Positions 1-5,411 of a stretch of DNA of 5,411 nucleotides are shown here, piece after piece (position 1 is the first letter of the stretch; every line of letters begins with the position of its first letter). Below the pieces are notes generated by a model that was given only the letters and a program-made list of their open reading frames with translations, was not told the origin of the DNA and made no database searches. The translations under genes were made by a program, and so were the position numbers. Source of the DNA: Elusimicrobiota bacterium (lineage in GTDB: Bacteria; Elusimicrobiota; Elusimicrobia; UBA1565; UBA9628); contig JAHFCD010000202.1 in the NCBI GenBank assembly GCA_023249695.1, forward strand, positions 1 through 5,411, in the 5' to 3' direction.

Positions 1-2
1 TC

Positions 3-473
3 GTGATTCTCGGCGACCTCAACTCCGGGAACGGCGACGGCGAGTACGACGTGTTTCTCGACCTGGTCGGTTTGCGCGACCTGTGCCGGGCCGAGGGACG
101 AGAGCGGTGCGCCGATCCCGAGCACACCCCGCGCATCGATCACGTTCTCGTTCCCGGCGACCTCGCGGCCGCGGGCCGAAGGGTCCTCGATGCGGAGCCT
201 CGGCTGTCGGACCACGCCGGCATCGCCGCCGACCTGCCGCGCGGCGTCATGTCCGCGCGCGCGCGGCCCGATCCGAAGCGTCGAGACGCGGCCCTGCGCT
301 TCATCGAGGAGGAAGCCGGGGCCGCGATCGCGCGGCTGGCCGAGCGGAAGCGGGGCGGCGCGTGGGTGCCGCTCTACGGAGCGTTCATCGCCGCGCGCTA
401 TGACCGCCAAGCCGCCCGGTTGTCGAGCATCCGGGAGCGCGCGGCGACCGCGCGAGCCGCGCTTAAGCTCTAA
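3..473 (+). CDS. Endonuclease/exonuclease/phosphatase family protein, C-terminal part (5' truncated)
   Basis: The reading frame is already open at the window edge, so the N-terminal part of the protein is missing. The visible part carries three late motifs of the Mg-dependent EEP hydrolase fold (DNase I, exonuclease III and phosphoesterase types): GDLN at visible residues 4-7, RIDHVLV at 44-50, and LSDHAGIAADL at 68-78. The last holds the SDH signature with the catalytic histidine (about residue 71). The fold ends near residue 79. It is followed by about 75 residues rich in Arg, Ala and Glu, probably helical, which is longer than the usual end of this family. The substrate (nucleic acid, phospholipid or other phosphoester) cannot be told from this part. 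The gene converges on the cyclase gene, and the two stop codons overlap (TAA at 471-473, and TAG on the other strand at 470-472). Family assignment is firm; specific function is unknown. Confidence 0.85.
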   Translation: MILGDLNSGNGDGEYDVFLDLVGLRDLCRAEGRERCADPEHTPRIDHVLVPGDLAAAGRRVLDAEPRLSDHAGIAADLPRGVMSARARPDPKRRDAALRFIEEEAGAAIARLAERKRGGAWVPLYGAFIAARYDRQAARLSSIRERAATARAALKL

Positions 474-1615
474 GCGGCGTCGACGACGCGGGTGCCGGCC
501 ATGAGGTCGTGCCAGCCGCGACGCTGCGGCTCAAAAAGGGCCCACAGGTACCCAAAGCCGCCGGCGTAGCCCGAGAGCAGGGAGACGGCCGCGCGCGTCG
601 AGCGCTGACCCTTGTCGAGGGGTCCGCCGTCGAGCGAGACCACCTTGAGCTTGAGCAGGCGCTTGCCGGGCGTCGCGCCCATCCGCTTGAGGAAGGCGGC
701 CTGATAGATGAACCAGGCCAAGGCGAAGCCCCAGCCCGTGGCCAGAAGCGGCGGTGAGTCGTCGTCGTCGTTCTTGGTCACCTGCAGGCCGTTATTCGTG
801 TCGAAATGAACGTTCGAGAGCCGGCCGTCGACTTTAAGCCCCTTGGCGTCGATCGAGATCGAGCTCGACTTCGCGGGCTTCGTGAAATGGAAGTTCAAGC
901 CGTGGCCGGTGATCGCGCTGACCACCAGGTAGACGAACAGGACGTCGAGGAGCAAAGCGGCGAAGCGCTTCGCGGTCGACGGGACGCCCGCCGTCACGAG
1001 CGCCGCCTTCGCGCCCGGGGCGAAGGGGACGGCCTTCGGCGGGATCAGGCCGAAGAAGCGCGACTTCTCGGGCGATGCAGACGCGCCGACCGGCTCCTCG
1101 CGGCGGACCTTGTAGACCCGGATCTTCTCCGGGATGCCCTTGAGCTGCATGAGGCCGATCTCGCTCGACGGCACCTCGGCCTTGTTCATCGACAGGTAGA
1201 CGGCCTCGGTGAAGTACACCTGGCCCGCCTCCGCGATGCCCTCGATGCGGGCGGTGATGTTCACCGCCTCGCCGAAGACGTCGTTCTCCATCAGGTTCAC
1301 TTCGCCCGAGTTGATCGCGATCCGGATGTCCAGCCGATCCTCGGGCGCGCGCCCCTCGTTGAGCTTCGTCAGGGCTTCCTGCACGGAGACCCCGGCCAGC
1401 ACCGCGTTCGTGGGGCTCTCGAACGTCATCAGGAACGCGTCGCCGATCGTCTTGACCAGATGGCCGCCTCGCGCCTCGAGCAGCGGCAGCACGACGGCGC
1501 GGTGCTCGTCGAGCATCGTCGAGATCGCCGCACGCGTCTTCGAGGACGTCTTGTCCGTGAAGCCCTTGATGTCGGTCAGAAGGATCGTCAGGTGGCGGGT
1601 CGTCGGCTCGGCCAT
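470..1615 (-). CDS. Class III adenylate cyclase fused to a C-terminal RDD membrane domain
   Basis: A 381-residue protein starting at ATG. Residues 8-170 form a class III nucleotide cyclase domain expected to make cAMP from ATP in the cytoplasm. Both metal-binding aspartates are visible (D15 in LLTDIKGFT, D59 in KTIGDAF). So are the purine-selecting pair typical of adenylate cyclases (K55 and D112 in NDVFGEAVN) and the transition-state residues N119 and R123 (VNITARIEG), so the domain looks active and ATP-specific. A linker (about 171-212) leads to an RDD domain with R217 and D224 in KRFAALLLDVL and D370 in RGWHDLMAGTRVV. Membrane helices are likely at about 219-237, 291-309 and 342-361. Between the first two lies a polar stretch of about 50 residues with an NDDDDS patch, probably outside the membrane. 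The gene starts 12 bases after the oxidoreductase stop, with no strong ribosome-binding site, so it is probably cotranscribed. The signal it senses is unknown. Confidence 0.9.
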   Translation of the reverse strand: MAEPTTRHLTILLTDIKGFTDKTSSKTRAAISTMLDEHRAVVLPLLEARGGHLVKTIGDAFLMTFESPTNAVLAGVSVQEALTKLNEGRAPEDRLDIRIAINSGEVNLMENDVFGEAVNITARIEGIAEAGQVYFTEAVYLSMNKAEVPSSEIGLMQLKGIPEKIRVYKVRREEPVGASASPEKSRFFGLIPPKAVPFAPGAKAALVTAGVPSTAKRFAALLLDVLFVYLVVSAITGHGLNFHFTKPAKSSSISIDAKGLKVDGRLSNVHFDTNNGLQVTKNDDDDSPPLLATGWGFALAWFIYQAAFLKRMGATPGKRLLKLKVVSLDGGPLDKGQRSTRAAVSLLSGYAGGFGYLWALFEPQRRGWHDLMAGTRVVDAA

Positions 1616-1627
1616 GGCGCTATGATA

Positions 1628-3217
1628 TCAAAGGCTCGAACGGAACGGCTTGCCCAGCGCGGCGAGCACGGCCTCCGCCGCCCGCACGCCGCGGTCATTG
1701 GCCTCCTCGAAGATCGAGTAGCCCGATAAATCCGAGTGGGCGAAGTGGATCGCGCCGAGCGGCTTGGCCGCCTCGCGGCGCTCGGAGCCCCAGATGAAGC
1801 CGGGCTTGGGCAGGACCATACCGTGTCCCCACACCCACGCGTCGAGCCGCGTCACGCGTTCCCGTAGGCCGGGCAGCGAGCGCTCGAGGTCGGACAGGCA
1901 AAGCTCCCGCCATTCGGCCAAGGTCGTTTTATAGGCGGCCGCGCGCCGGGCGGCGGGATCCCCGGTGAGCGGCCGGTAATAGGTCCACACCGCGCGTCGC
2001 CGGTCGAGCGAGAAACTCTGGTGCGTCGCATCGACGTACCCGAGGCCTTCGCCGAGGTAGATCACGTTGTCCCACGCGGGGGCGGCGCCCGTGCCGGCCG
2101 GCGGCGTGTCCACGGTGAGATTCGCGACGAGCCACGGCGCGTAATCGAAGCCCGAGGGCTTCGGATCCTCGCGCAGCGGCTTGACGATGCGGCGCGCGAC
2201 GAAGCGCGGCGCGCAGACGATCGCGCGTCGAGCGAGTATGCGGCGGGACTCGCCGCTCGCGGCGTCATAATAATCCACGCGCACGCCGTCCTTGTCCGGG
2301 GCGACGTCGAAGGCCAGCGCCCCGGTGCGCACGCGCGGGCCGAGCGACTCGGCGAGCTTGCGTGCGAGAAAACCGTTGCCCTCGGGCCAGACGAGGAATT
2401 GATCGTCCTCGCCCTCGCCGCGCGCGGCATAATACTGAAGGCCCGCCCAAGCCGAGACCTCTTTGAGCGTGCCGCCGAAATCGTCGCGGCAGGCGTACTC
2501 GACATACCAGCGCAGGCCGGGCGACCGGTAGCCCTTTTGATCGAGCCACGCGGCCATCGAGAGGCCGTCGAGCGCGAGCAACTCGGGATCGCGAGAGCTG
2601 TTCTCCATCGGAATCGCGAAGGCCGGCCGTCCGTCCCGGCCGACGCGCCGCCGCAGCGCCGCGATCTCCGCGTGAAAACGATCGCGCTCCTTGAGGTCGG
2701 CGGCCGAGGCGCCGAGCCGTGGGTATAAACCGTCCTGCCAGCGGCCGTGAATGTAGAGTCTCTCCTCGGGGGCATGGCAGAGGACATCCTCGTCGTACAC
2801 GGGCTTTCCGTTTTTCTCCCCGGTGATGACCTTCAGCTCGCGCAGCAGCTCGCGCACCGCGCGCGCGTGGGGGCCCGGAACGGGGAGGTAGTGCGCGCCC
2901 CACGGATACCGGCTGACCTCGTTCTCGCCCCAGGCCGCGTTGCCGCCGGCCTTGGCCTCCAGATCGAGCACGACGAATTCGCCCAACCCCGAGCGCAGGA
3001 GCTTCCAGCCCGCCGACAATCCGGCCGCGCCGCCGCCGACGATCACGATGGGAACGCGCTCGGTCTTGGAAGGCGCGTCGAACACGCCCGCGCGCAGCTT
3101 ATGCCCCAGCGCGTGGTTCGGCCCGAGCAGCTCTCCCGGAATCTCGCGCTCGCCTCCGCACCCGGCGAGCAGCGCCGAGGCCAGGCCCCCGCCGATGAAC
3201 TCTCGGCGCGTCAGCAC
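1628..3217 (-). CDS. Tat-exported lipoprotein FAD-dependent oxidoreductase (amine oxidase-like)
   Basis: A 529-residue protein with a GTG start that places a twin-arginine motif (TRREFIGG, residues 3-10) at the very N-terminus. A lipobox LAGC (17-20) follows, with Gly at +2. This predicts folded export by Tat and lipid anchoring at Cys20, on the periplasmic side. The mature part opens with a Rossmann FAD site, VIVGGGAAGLSAG (58-70). The acidic residue D85 or E87 at the end of the second strand should bind the FAD ribose, and AGGNA (90-94) follows. The C-terminus has the flavin-contacting segment HSDLSGYSIFEEA (about 494-506), as in the amine oxidase, protoporphyrinogen oxidase and desaturase superfamily. 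The substrate is not evident. Its place directly after a spermidine synthase-like gene makes a polyamine or related amine a reasonable guess. Ribosome-binding sequence before the GTG is weak, and the leader is largely occupied by the inverted repeat. It could instead be a desaturase-like enzyme. Confidence 0.87.
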   Translation of the reverse strand: MLTRREFIGGGLASALLAGCGGEREIPGELLGPNHALGHKLRAGVFDAPSKTERVPIVIVGGGAAGLSAGWKLLRSGLGEFVVLDLEAKAGGNAAWGENEVSRYPWGAHYLPVPGPHARAVRELLRELKVITGEKNGKPVYDEDVLCHAPEERLYIHGRWQDGLYPRLGASAADLKERDRFHAEIAALRRRVGRDGRPAFAIPMENSSRDPELLALDGLSMAAWLDQKGYRSPGLRWYVEYACRDDFGGTLKEVSAWAGLQYYAARGEGEDDQFLVWPEGNGFLARKLAESLGPRVRTGALAFDVAPDKDGVRVDYYDAASGESRRILARRAIVCAPRFVARRIVKPLREDPKPSGFDYAPWLVANLTVDTPPAGTGAAPAWDNVIYLGEGLGYVDATHQSFSLDRRRAVWTYYRPLTGDPAARRAAAYKTTLAEWRELCLSDLERSLPGLRERVTRLDAWVWGHGMVLPKPGFIWGSERREAAKPLGAIHFAHSDLSGYSIFEEANDRGVRAAEAVLAALGKPFRSSL

Positions 3218-3222
3218 GGGAA

Positions 3223-3238
3223 TCTCATGGTCTCATGG
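3223..3238. repeat. Tandem duplication of an 8-base unit at the edge of the inverted repeat
   Basis: TCTCATGG occurs twice in direct succession (3223-3230 and 3231-3238). The second copy runs into the outer end of the left arm of the large inverted repeat, which starts at 3235. There is no matching copy beyond the right arm, so this is not a normal target-site duplication. It may be replication slippage or a scar of insertion. It lies just upstream of the oxidoreductase GTG and so forms part of that gene's leader. Confidence 0.75.
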
Positions 3239-3318
3239 TGTCAGGCCTAACGGTAATGACAGTATTCAAATCGTTAGGCCCTTATGAATACTGTCATTAC
3301 CGTTAGGCCTGACACCAT
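3235..3318. repeat. Perfect 34-base inverted repeat with 16-base loop, probable REP- or MITE-like element
   Basis: The left arm (3235-3268) begins ATGGTGTCAGGCCTAACGG and is the exact reverse complement of the right arm (3285-3318), which ends CCGTTAGGCCTGACACCAT. All 34 positions pair. The loop (3269-3284) carries a third copy of CGTTAGGCC at 3272-3280. The arms are about 44% G+C, well below the surrounding genes. This composition, the perfect arms and the intergenic site fit a recently inserted non-autonomous element. Ends of the type GGTGTC...GACACC recall palindromes moved by REP-associated (RAYT, Y1) transposases, but that link is from memory and no transposase is present here. On the minus strand the hairpin begins 9 bases after the synthase stop. 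No T-tract follows, so it is not a standard intrinsic terminator, though it may still slow transcription or protect the RNA end. Confidence 0.9.
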
Positions 3319-3327
3319 TTCCTAATA

Positions 3328-4830
3328 TCAGCCGCCGTGGTTGATGCGGGCCCATTCGCGCTCGTAATGCTGGACGAGGACCTGGGTGTCGAGGCGGTTG
3401 GGCTCGGCCGGGACGCGGGACATGTCGGAGGGGAAGTCGAACATTCCACGCGCGATCTCGGGCGTCAGGTAGCGCAGGCCGGGAGGAAACCGGGCGGGCA
3501 CGCGATAGGGGGCCGTCGCTCCGATGACGTAGCCCCATTCGCCGAAGGAGGGCACGTAGGCGTGATAGGGGTGCGTCGCGAATCCCGCCGCCTCCATCGT
3601 CGCGACCACGGTCCAGTAGGTTTGGCGCGCGAACAGCGGCGAGGTGGACTGAACGGTGATGATCCCGCCGGGCGCCAGCCTCCGGCTCAGCAGGCGGTAG
3701 AAGGCCGTCGTGTACAGCTTGCCGACGGCGTAGTTCGACGGGTCGGGAAAATCCACGATCACGACGTCGAAGCGGCGGTCGTTCTGCTCGAGCCAGCGGT
3801 AGGCGTCGGCGTTGATCACGGTGATCTTCGGATCCGTGAGCGCTCCGCCGTTGAGCTTGGACAGCGCCGCGTGCGTCGAGAAGAGCTTGGTCATCATCGG
3901 ATCGAGATCCACCAAAGTGACTTTGCCGACGCGGGGGTCGCGCAGGACCTCGCGCGCGGCGAGGCCGTCGCCTCCGCCGAGGATGAGGACCTCTCGCGGT
4001 GCGCGATGCGCGGAAAGCACCGGGTGCACGAGCGCCTCGTGGTAGCGGTACTCGTCCATCGTGCTGAACTGGAGATTGCCGTTGAGAAAGAGACGCCAGT
4101 CGTCCTTCCAGCGCGTCAGCACGATGCGCTGATAGGCCGACGACCTCGAGAAGATCACCTCGTCGGCGTACATGTCGCCTTCGGCCTTCGACGCGATCTG
4201 CCCGGAGAAGACGAGCCCGAGGCACAGCGCGGCCGCGGCCGCCGCGCACGTCGCGCGCAGGCCGGCGCGCTCGTGGATCACGTCGCGGAACAGATGCAAG
4301 GTCGCGGCCGCCACGCCGACGTTCAAGAGCCCGAACAGCAGCGCGGTGTTCAGAAGCCCGAGCTTCGGCACGAGAAGGAGCGGGAACAGCACGGAGGCGA
4401 ACAGCGCGCCGAGGTAGTCCATCGTGAGGACCTGCGAAACCAGATCCTTGAAGTCGAGCCGGTCCTTTAAAATGCGCATCATCAGGGGAATCTCGAGCCC
4501 GACGAGAGCGCCGACGACGAACACGACGAGGTACAGCAGCACGCGGAAGCTCGCCGCGTGCGCGAAGGCGAGGAACAGCAGGGTCGAGGAGAAGCCTCCG
4601 ACGAGGCCGACGAGGATCTCGACCTGGACGAAGCGCGCGGCCAGGCCTTTGCCCACGAAGCGCGACAGCCAGGAGCCGACGCCCATCGCGAACAGGTACG
4701 CCCCGATGACGGTCGAGAACTGCAGGACCGTGTCGCCGAGCAGATAGCTCGCGAGCGCGCCCGCCACGAGCTCGTAGATGAGCCCGCACGTGGCGACCAT
4801 GAACAGCGAGGCGTACAGCGCGATCGTCAC
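3328..4830 (-). CDS. Membrane-bound spermidine synthase-like aminopropyltransferase
   Basis: A 500-residue protein with a GTG start 4 bases after the DUF350 stop. The first 210 residues hold seven likely membrane helices (about 3-28, 34-56, 68-91, 95-121, 134-158, 161-181 and 191-210). Residues from about 220 form a spermidine synthase domain, which transfers an aminopropyl group from decarboxylated S-adenosylmethionine to an amine. Expected family motifs are present: YQRIVLT (233-239), LFLNGNLQFSTMDEYRYHE (247-265), the nucleoside-binding LILGGGDG (282-289), VDLDP (307-311), NADA (340-343), and DFPDPSN (360-366), where D360 is the presumed catalytic base and D363-P364 follows. LAPGGI comes at 385-390. 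The catalytic set looks intact. Soluble SpeE enzymes are about 280-300 residues; this one is the longer multi-helix form. No S-adenosylmethionine decarboxylase gene is in the window. The actual acceptor amine, and so the product, is unknown. Confidence 0.92.
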   Translation of the reverse strand: MTIALYASLFMVATCGLIYELVAGALASYLLGDTVLQFSTVIGAYLFAMGVGSWLSRFVGKGLAARFVQVEILVGLVGGFSSTLLFLAFAHAASFRVLLYLVVFVVGALVGLEIPLMMRILKDRLDFKDLVSQVLTMDYLGALFASVLFPLLLVPKLGLLNTALLFGLLNVGVAAATLHLFRDVIHERAGLRATCAAAAAALCLGLVFSGQIASKAEGDMYADEVIFSRSSAYQRIVLTRWKDDWRLFLNGNLQFSTMDEYRYHEALVHPVLSAHRAPREVLILGGGDGLAAREVLRDPRVGKVTLVDLDPMMTKLFSTHAALSKLNGGALTDPKITVINADAYRWLEQNDRRFDVVIVDFPDPSNYAVGKLYTTAFYRLLSRRLAPGGIITVQSTSPLFARQTYWTVVATMEAAGFATHPYHAYVPSFGEWGYVIGATAPYRVPARFPPGLRYLTPEIARGMFDFPSDMSRVPAEPNRLDTQVLVQHYEREWARINHGG

Positions 4831-4834
4831 GGCG

Positions 4835-5053
4835 TCAGCCGAGCATCGAGGCGGCGATGATCATGCCCATCGCGACGGAGAGCCCGGCCATGACGGTCGC
4901 CAGCGCCCGGTTCTGCTTGACCACGACTTCCTGCCACAGGTCGTAGGGCGTCAGCTTGTCGAAGATCACGAACCAGCCGAAAAAGACGGCCGCGCCCAGC
5001 GCCGAGTAGACGACCGCGCCGACGAGATGCTGCGCGTCGAGTATGTTCTTCAT
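4835..5053 (-). CDS. Short DUF350 family membrane protein
   Basis: A 72-residue protein. I place the start at the ATG whose first base is 5053, not at upstream in-frame codons. This ATG overlaps the TGA of the preceding gene (TGATG) and has a strong GGAGG six bases upstream, and an upstream extension would only be a polar, Arg-rich stretch read out of frame through the preceding gene. Two membrane helices are seen, about residues 11-31 and 49-70, separated by a polar loop. The second half, LWQEVVVKQNRALATVMAG followed by a hydrophobic helix, matches the conserved N-x-A-x-A pattern of DUF350 (the YjfL family of E. coli). YjfL-type proteins are nearly twice this length, so this is a single two-helix unit that may assemble as an oligomer. 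The molecular function of DUF350 is not known. Tight coupling to the synthase gene suggests a shared complex. Confidence 0.85.
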   Translation of the reverse strand: MKNILDAQHLVGAVVYSALGAAVFFGWFVIFDKLTPYDLWQEVVVKQNRALATVMAGLSVAMGMIIAASMLG

Positions 5054-5235
5054 CACTTGCCTCCGTAGTATCGATGGTAGCCGGAATAATGCGAGCGGTA
5101 CGAGCCGGGATTGTCGCGGACGGATTTCGGTACGCCGGTCAGGCGCTCGACGGGCGTGATCCACCACCCCGTCCACAAAGCCCAGGCGCAGGCGCCGGCG
5201 ACTCCGAGCGCGTAAAAGCGGTACCAGCGGCTCAT
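5053..5235 (-). CDS. Small single-helix membrane protein of unknown function
   Basis: A 60-residue protein between two coupled genes. Its ATG overlaps the TGA of the upstream gene (ATGA, 5232-5235), and a GGAG lies seven bases before the start. Its own TGA overlaps the start of the DUF350 gene. Residues 7-26 (FYALGVAGACAWALWTGWWI) form one hydrophobic, Trp-rich membrane helix. The following segment, ending in PKSVRDNPGSYRSHY (about 36-50), looks like a conserved motif, and the tail is rich in Tyr, His and Gly (SGYHRYYGGK). I do not recognise a named family. Its position suggests a subunit or anchor of the membrane polyamine module. Coding is supported by the overlaps on both sides and the ribosome-binding site. 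Confidence 0.82.
   Translation of the reverse strand: MSRWYRFYALGVAGACAWALWTGWWITPVERLTGVPKSVRDNPGSYRSHYSGYHRYYGGK
5060..5064 (-). promoter_or_regulatory. Ribosome-binding site that fixes the DUF350 start
   Basis: The minus strand reads GGAGG here, six bases before the ATG at 5053-5051. It is the best Shine-Dalgarno match in the window and lies inside the last codons of the small protein gene. It supports the 72-residue start over longer in-frame alternatives. Confidence 0.8.
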
Positions 5236-5411
5236 TCGTCGTCTCCGTCGTCGTCCGAGGACGTGCGCGGGTGGTCGCTTTCCATCCAGCGCGTGTTCTC
5301 GAACGCGCTATGGCGCATACCGGCCCACAGCGCGGGCAGCAGGAGGAGCGCGAGGGCGATCAGCGGCAGGCGCTTGAGTGGGACGTCGCGCCTCACGATG
5401 ACCCGCAAGCT
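5232..5411 (-). CDS. C-terminal end of a membrane protein, probably DUF4178 family (5' part beyond window)
   Basis: Reading the minus strand from the window edge gives 59 open codons ending in TGA at 5234-5232. The peptide has a basic stretch (RVIVRRDVPLKR), a Leu/Ala-rich membrane helix (about visible residues 15-31), then SAFENTRWMESDHP (about 35-48) and an acidic tail with SSDDDGDDE at the end. The FExxRWxESDH segment after a single helix is what I remember from the C-termini of DUF4178 proteins, which commonly sit beside DUF350 and membrane spermidine synthase genes. No homology search was possible, so the family name is tentative while the coding call is stronger. The stop codon overlaps the start of the small protein gene (ATGA), so translation is likely coupled. 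The start, and any further operon genes such as an S-adenosylmethionine decarboxylase, would lie to the right of the window. Confidence 0.7.
   Translation of the reverse strand, partial: SLRVIVRRDVPLKRLPLIALALLLLPALWAGMRHSAFENTRWMESDHPRTSSDDDGDDE
5243..5246 (-). promoter_or_regulatory. Ribosome-binding site of the small membrane protein gene
   Basis: GGAG on the minus strand, seven bases before the ATG at 5235-5233. It lies within the acidic tail codons of the upstream gene, which fits a coupled operon. Confidence 0.65.

Noticed and set aside
806..1729. Long plus-strand open frame of 307 codons
   Set aside because: It lies opposite the cyclase gene, is dominated by Arg, Asp and Leu with no recognisable motifs, and runs past the cyclase start. 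It is a high-GC shadow of the real gene.
2021..2787. Open frames on both strands inside the oxidoreductase gene
   Set aside because: Arg/Ala-rich with no motifs, and overlapped throughout by a frame with a Tat signal and FAD-binding motifs.
3235..3318. Rho-independent terminator
   Set aside because: The stem is very stable, but neither strand shows a run of T after it, and the long AT-containing stem is unlike a compact GC-rich terminator.
3235..3318. CRISPR array
   Set aside because: There is one inverted repeat with a short loop, not direct repeats separated by spacers of regular length.
3337..4470. Plus-strand open frame of 377 codons
   Set aside because: It is antisense to the synthase gene, low in complexity (Arg, Glu, Gly, Val) and without domain motifs, while the opposite strand has clear helices and catalytic motifs.
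3266..4789. Minus-strand open frame of 507 codons in another phase over the synthase
   Set aside because: Extremely Arg-rich with no motifs. It ends inside the inverted repeat, as expected of a chance frame in GC-rich DNA.
5054..5176. N-terminal extension of the DUF350 protein to 113 residues
   Set aside because: It would read through most of the small protein gene in another phase. The added stretch is polar and Arg-rich, and the internal ATG has a strong GGAGG and a TGATG coupling.

Overview
The window is high-GC (roughly two thirds G+C by eye), almost fully coding DNA from what looks like a Gram-negative bacterium. A twin-arginine lipoprotein signal, an RDD-type membrane protein and a seven-helix spermidine-synthase-like protein fit this. 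The gene set resembles arrangements I associate with Myxococcota or other former Deltaproteobacteria, or an uncultured relative, but nothing in the window fixes the taxon.

Layout: at the left edge (3-473, + strand) is the C-terminal part of an endonuclease/exonuclease/phosphatase-fold hydrolase, cut by the window start. Everything else is on the minus strand. In order of transcription, right to left: the C-terminal end of a membrane protein that looks like a DUF4178 protein (5232-5411, cut by the window end); a 60-residue small membrane protein (5053-5235); a short DUF350 two-helix membrane protein (4835-5053); a seven-helix membrane protein with a complete spermidine synthase domain (3328-4830); an FAD oxidoreductase with a Tat lipoprotein signal (1628-3217); and a class III adenylate cyclase fused to an RDD membrane domain (470-1615). 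The first four are joined by an ATGA overlap, a TGATG overlap and a 4-base gap, so they are clearly one translationally coupled unit. The oxidoreductase and cyclase lie 12 bases apart.

Between the synthase and the oxidoreductase is a 110-base gap, the only real intergenic space. It is mostly filled by a perfect inverted repeat with 34-base arms and a 16-base loop, clearly less GC-rich than its surroundings. It looks like a small non-autonomous mobile or REP-like element inserted into the operon, though it could also act as a hairpin between the two halves.

As a system, the genes suggest a membrane-associated polyamine module. The synthase domain would transfer an aminopropyl group to an amine, the oxidoreductase resembles amine oxidases, and DUF350, DUF4178 and the small protein would be membrane partners. 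Substrate and product are not visible in the sequence. Charge distribution hints that the synthase domain may lie outside the cytoplasm, on the same side as the exported oxidoreductase. The cyclase may be an unrelated passenger or a sensor that couples the envelope to cAMP.
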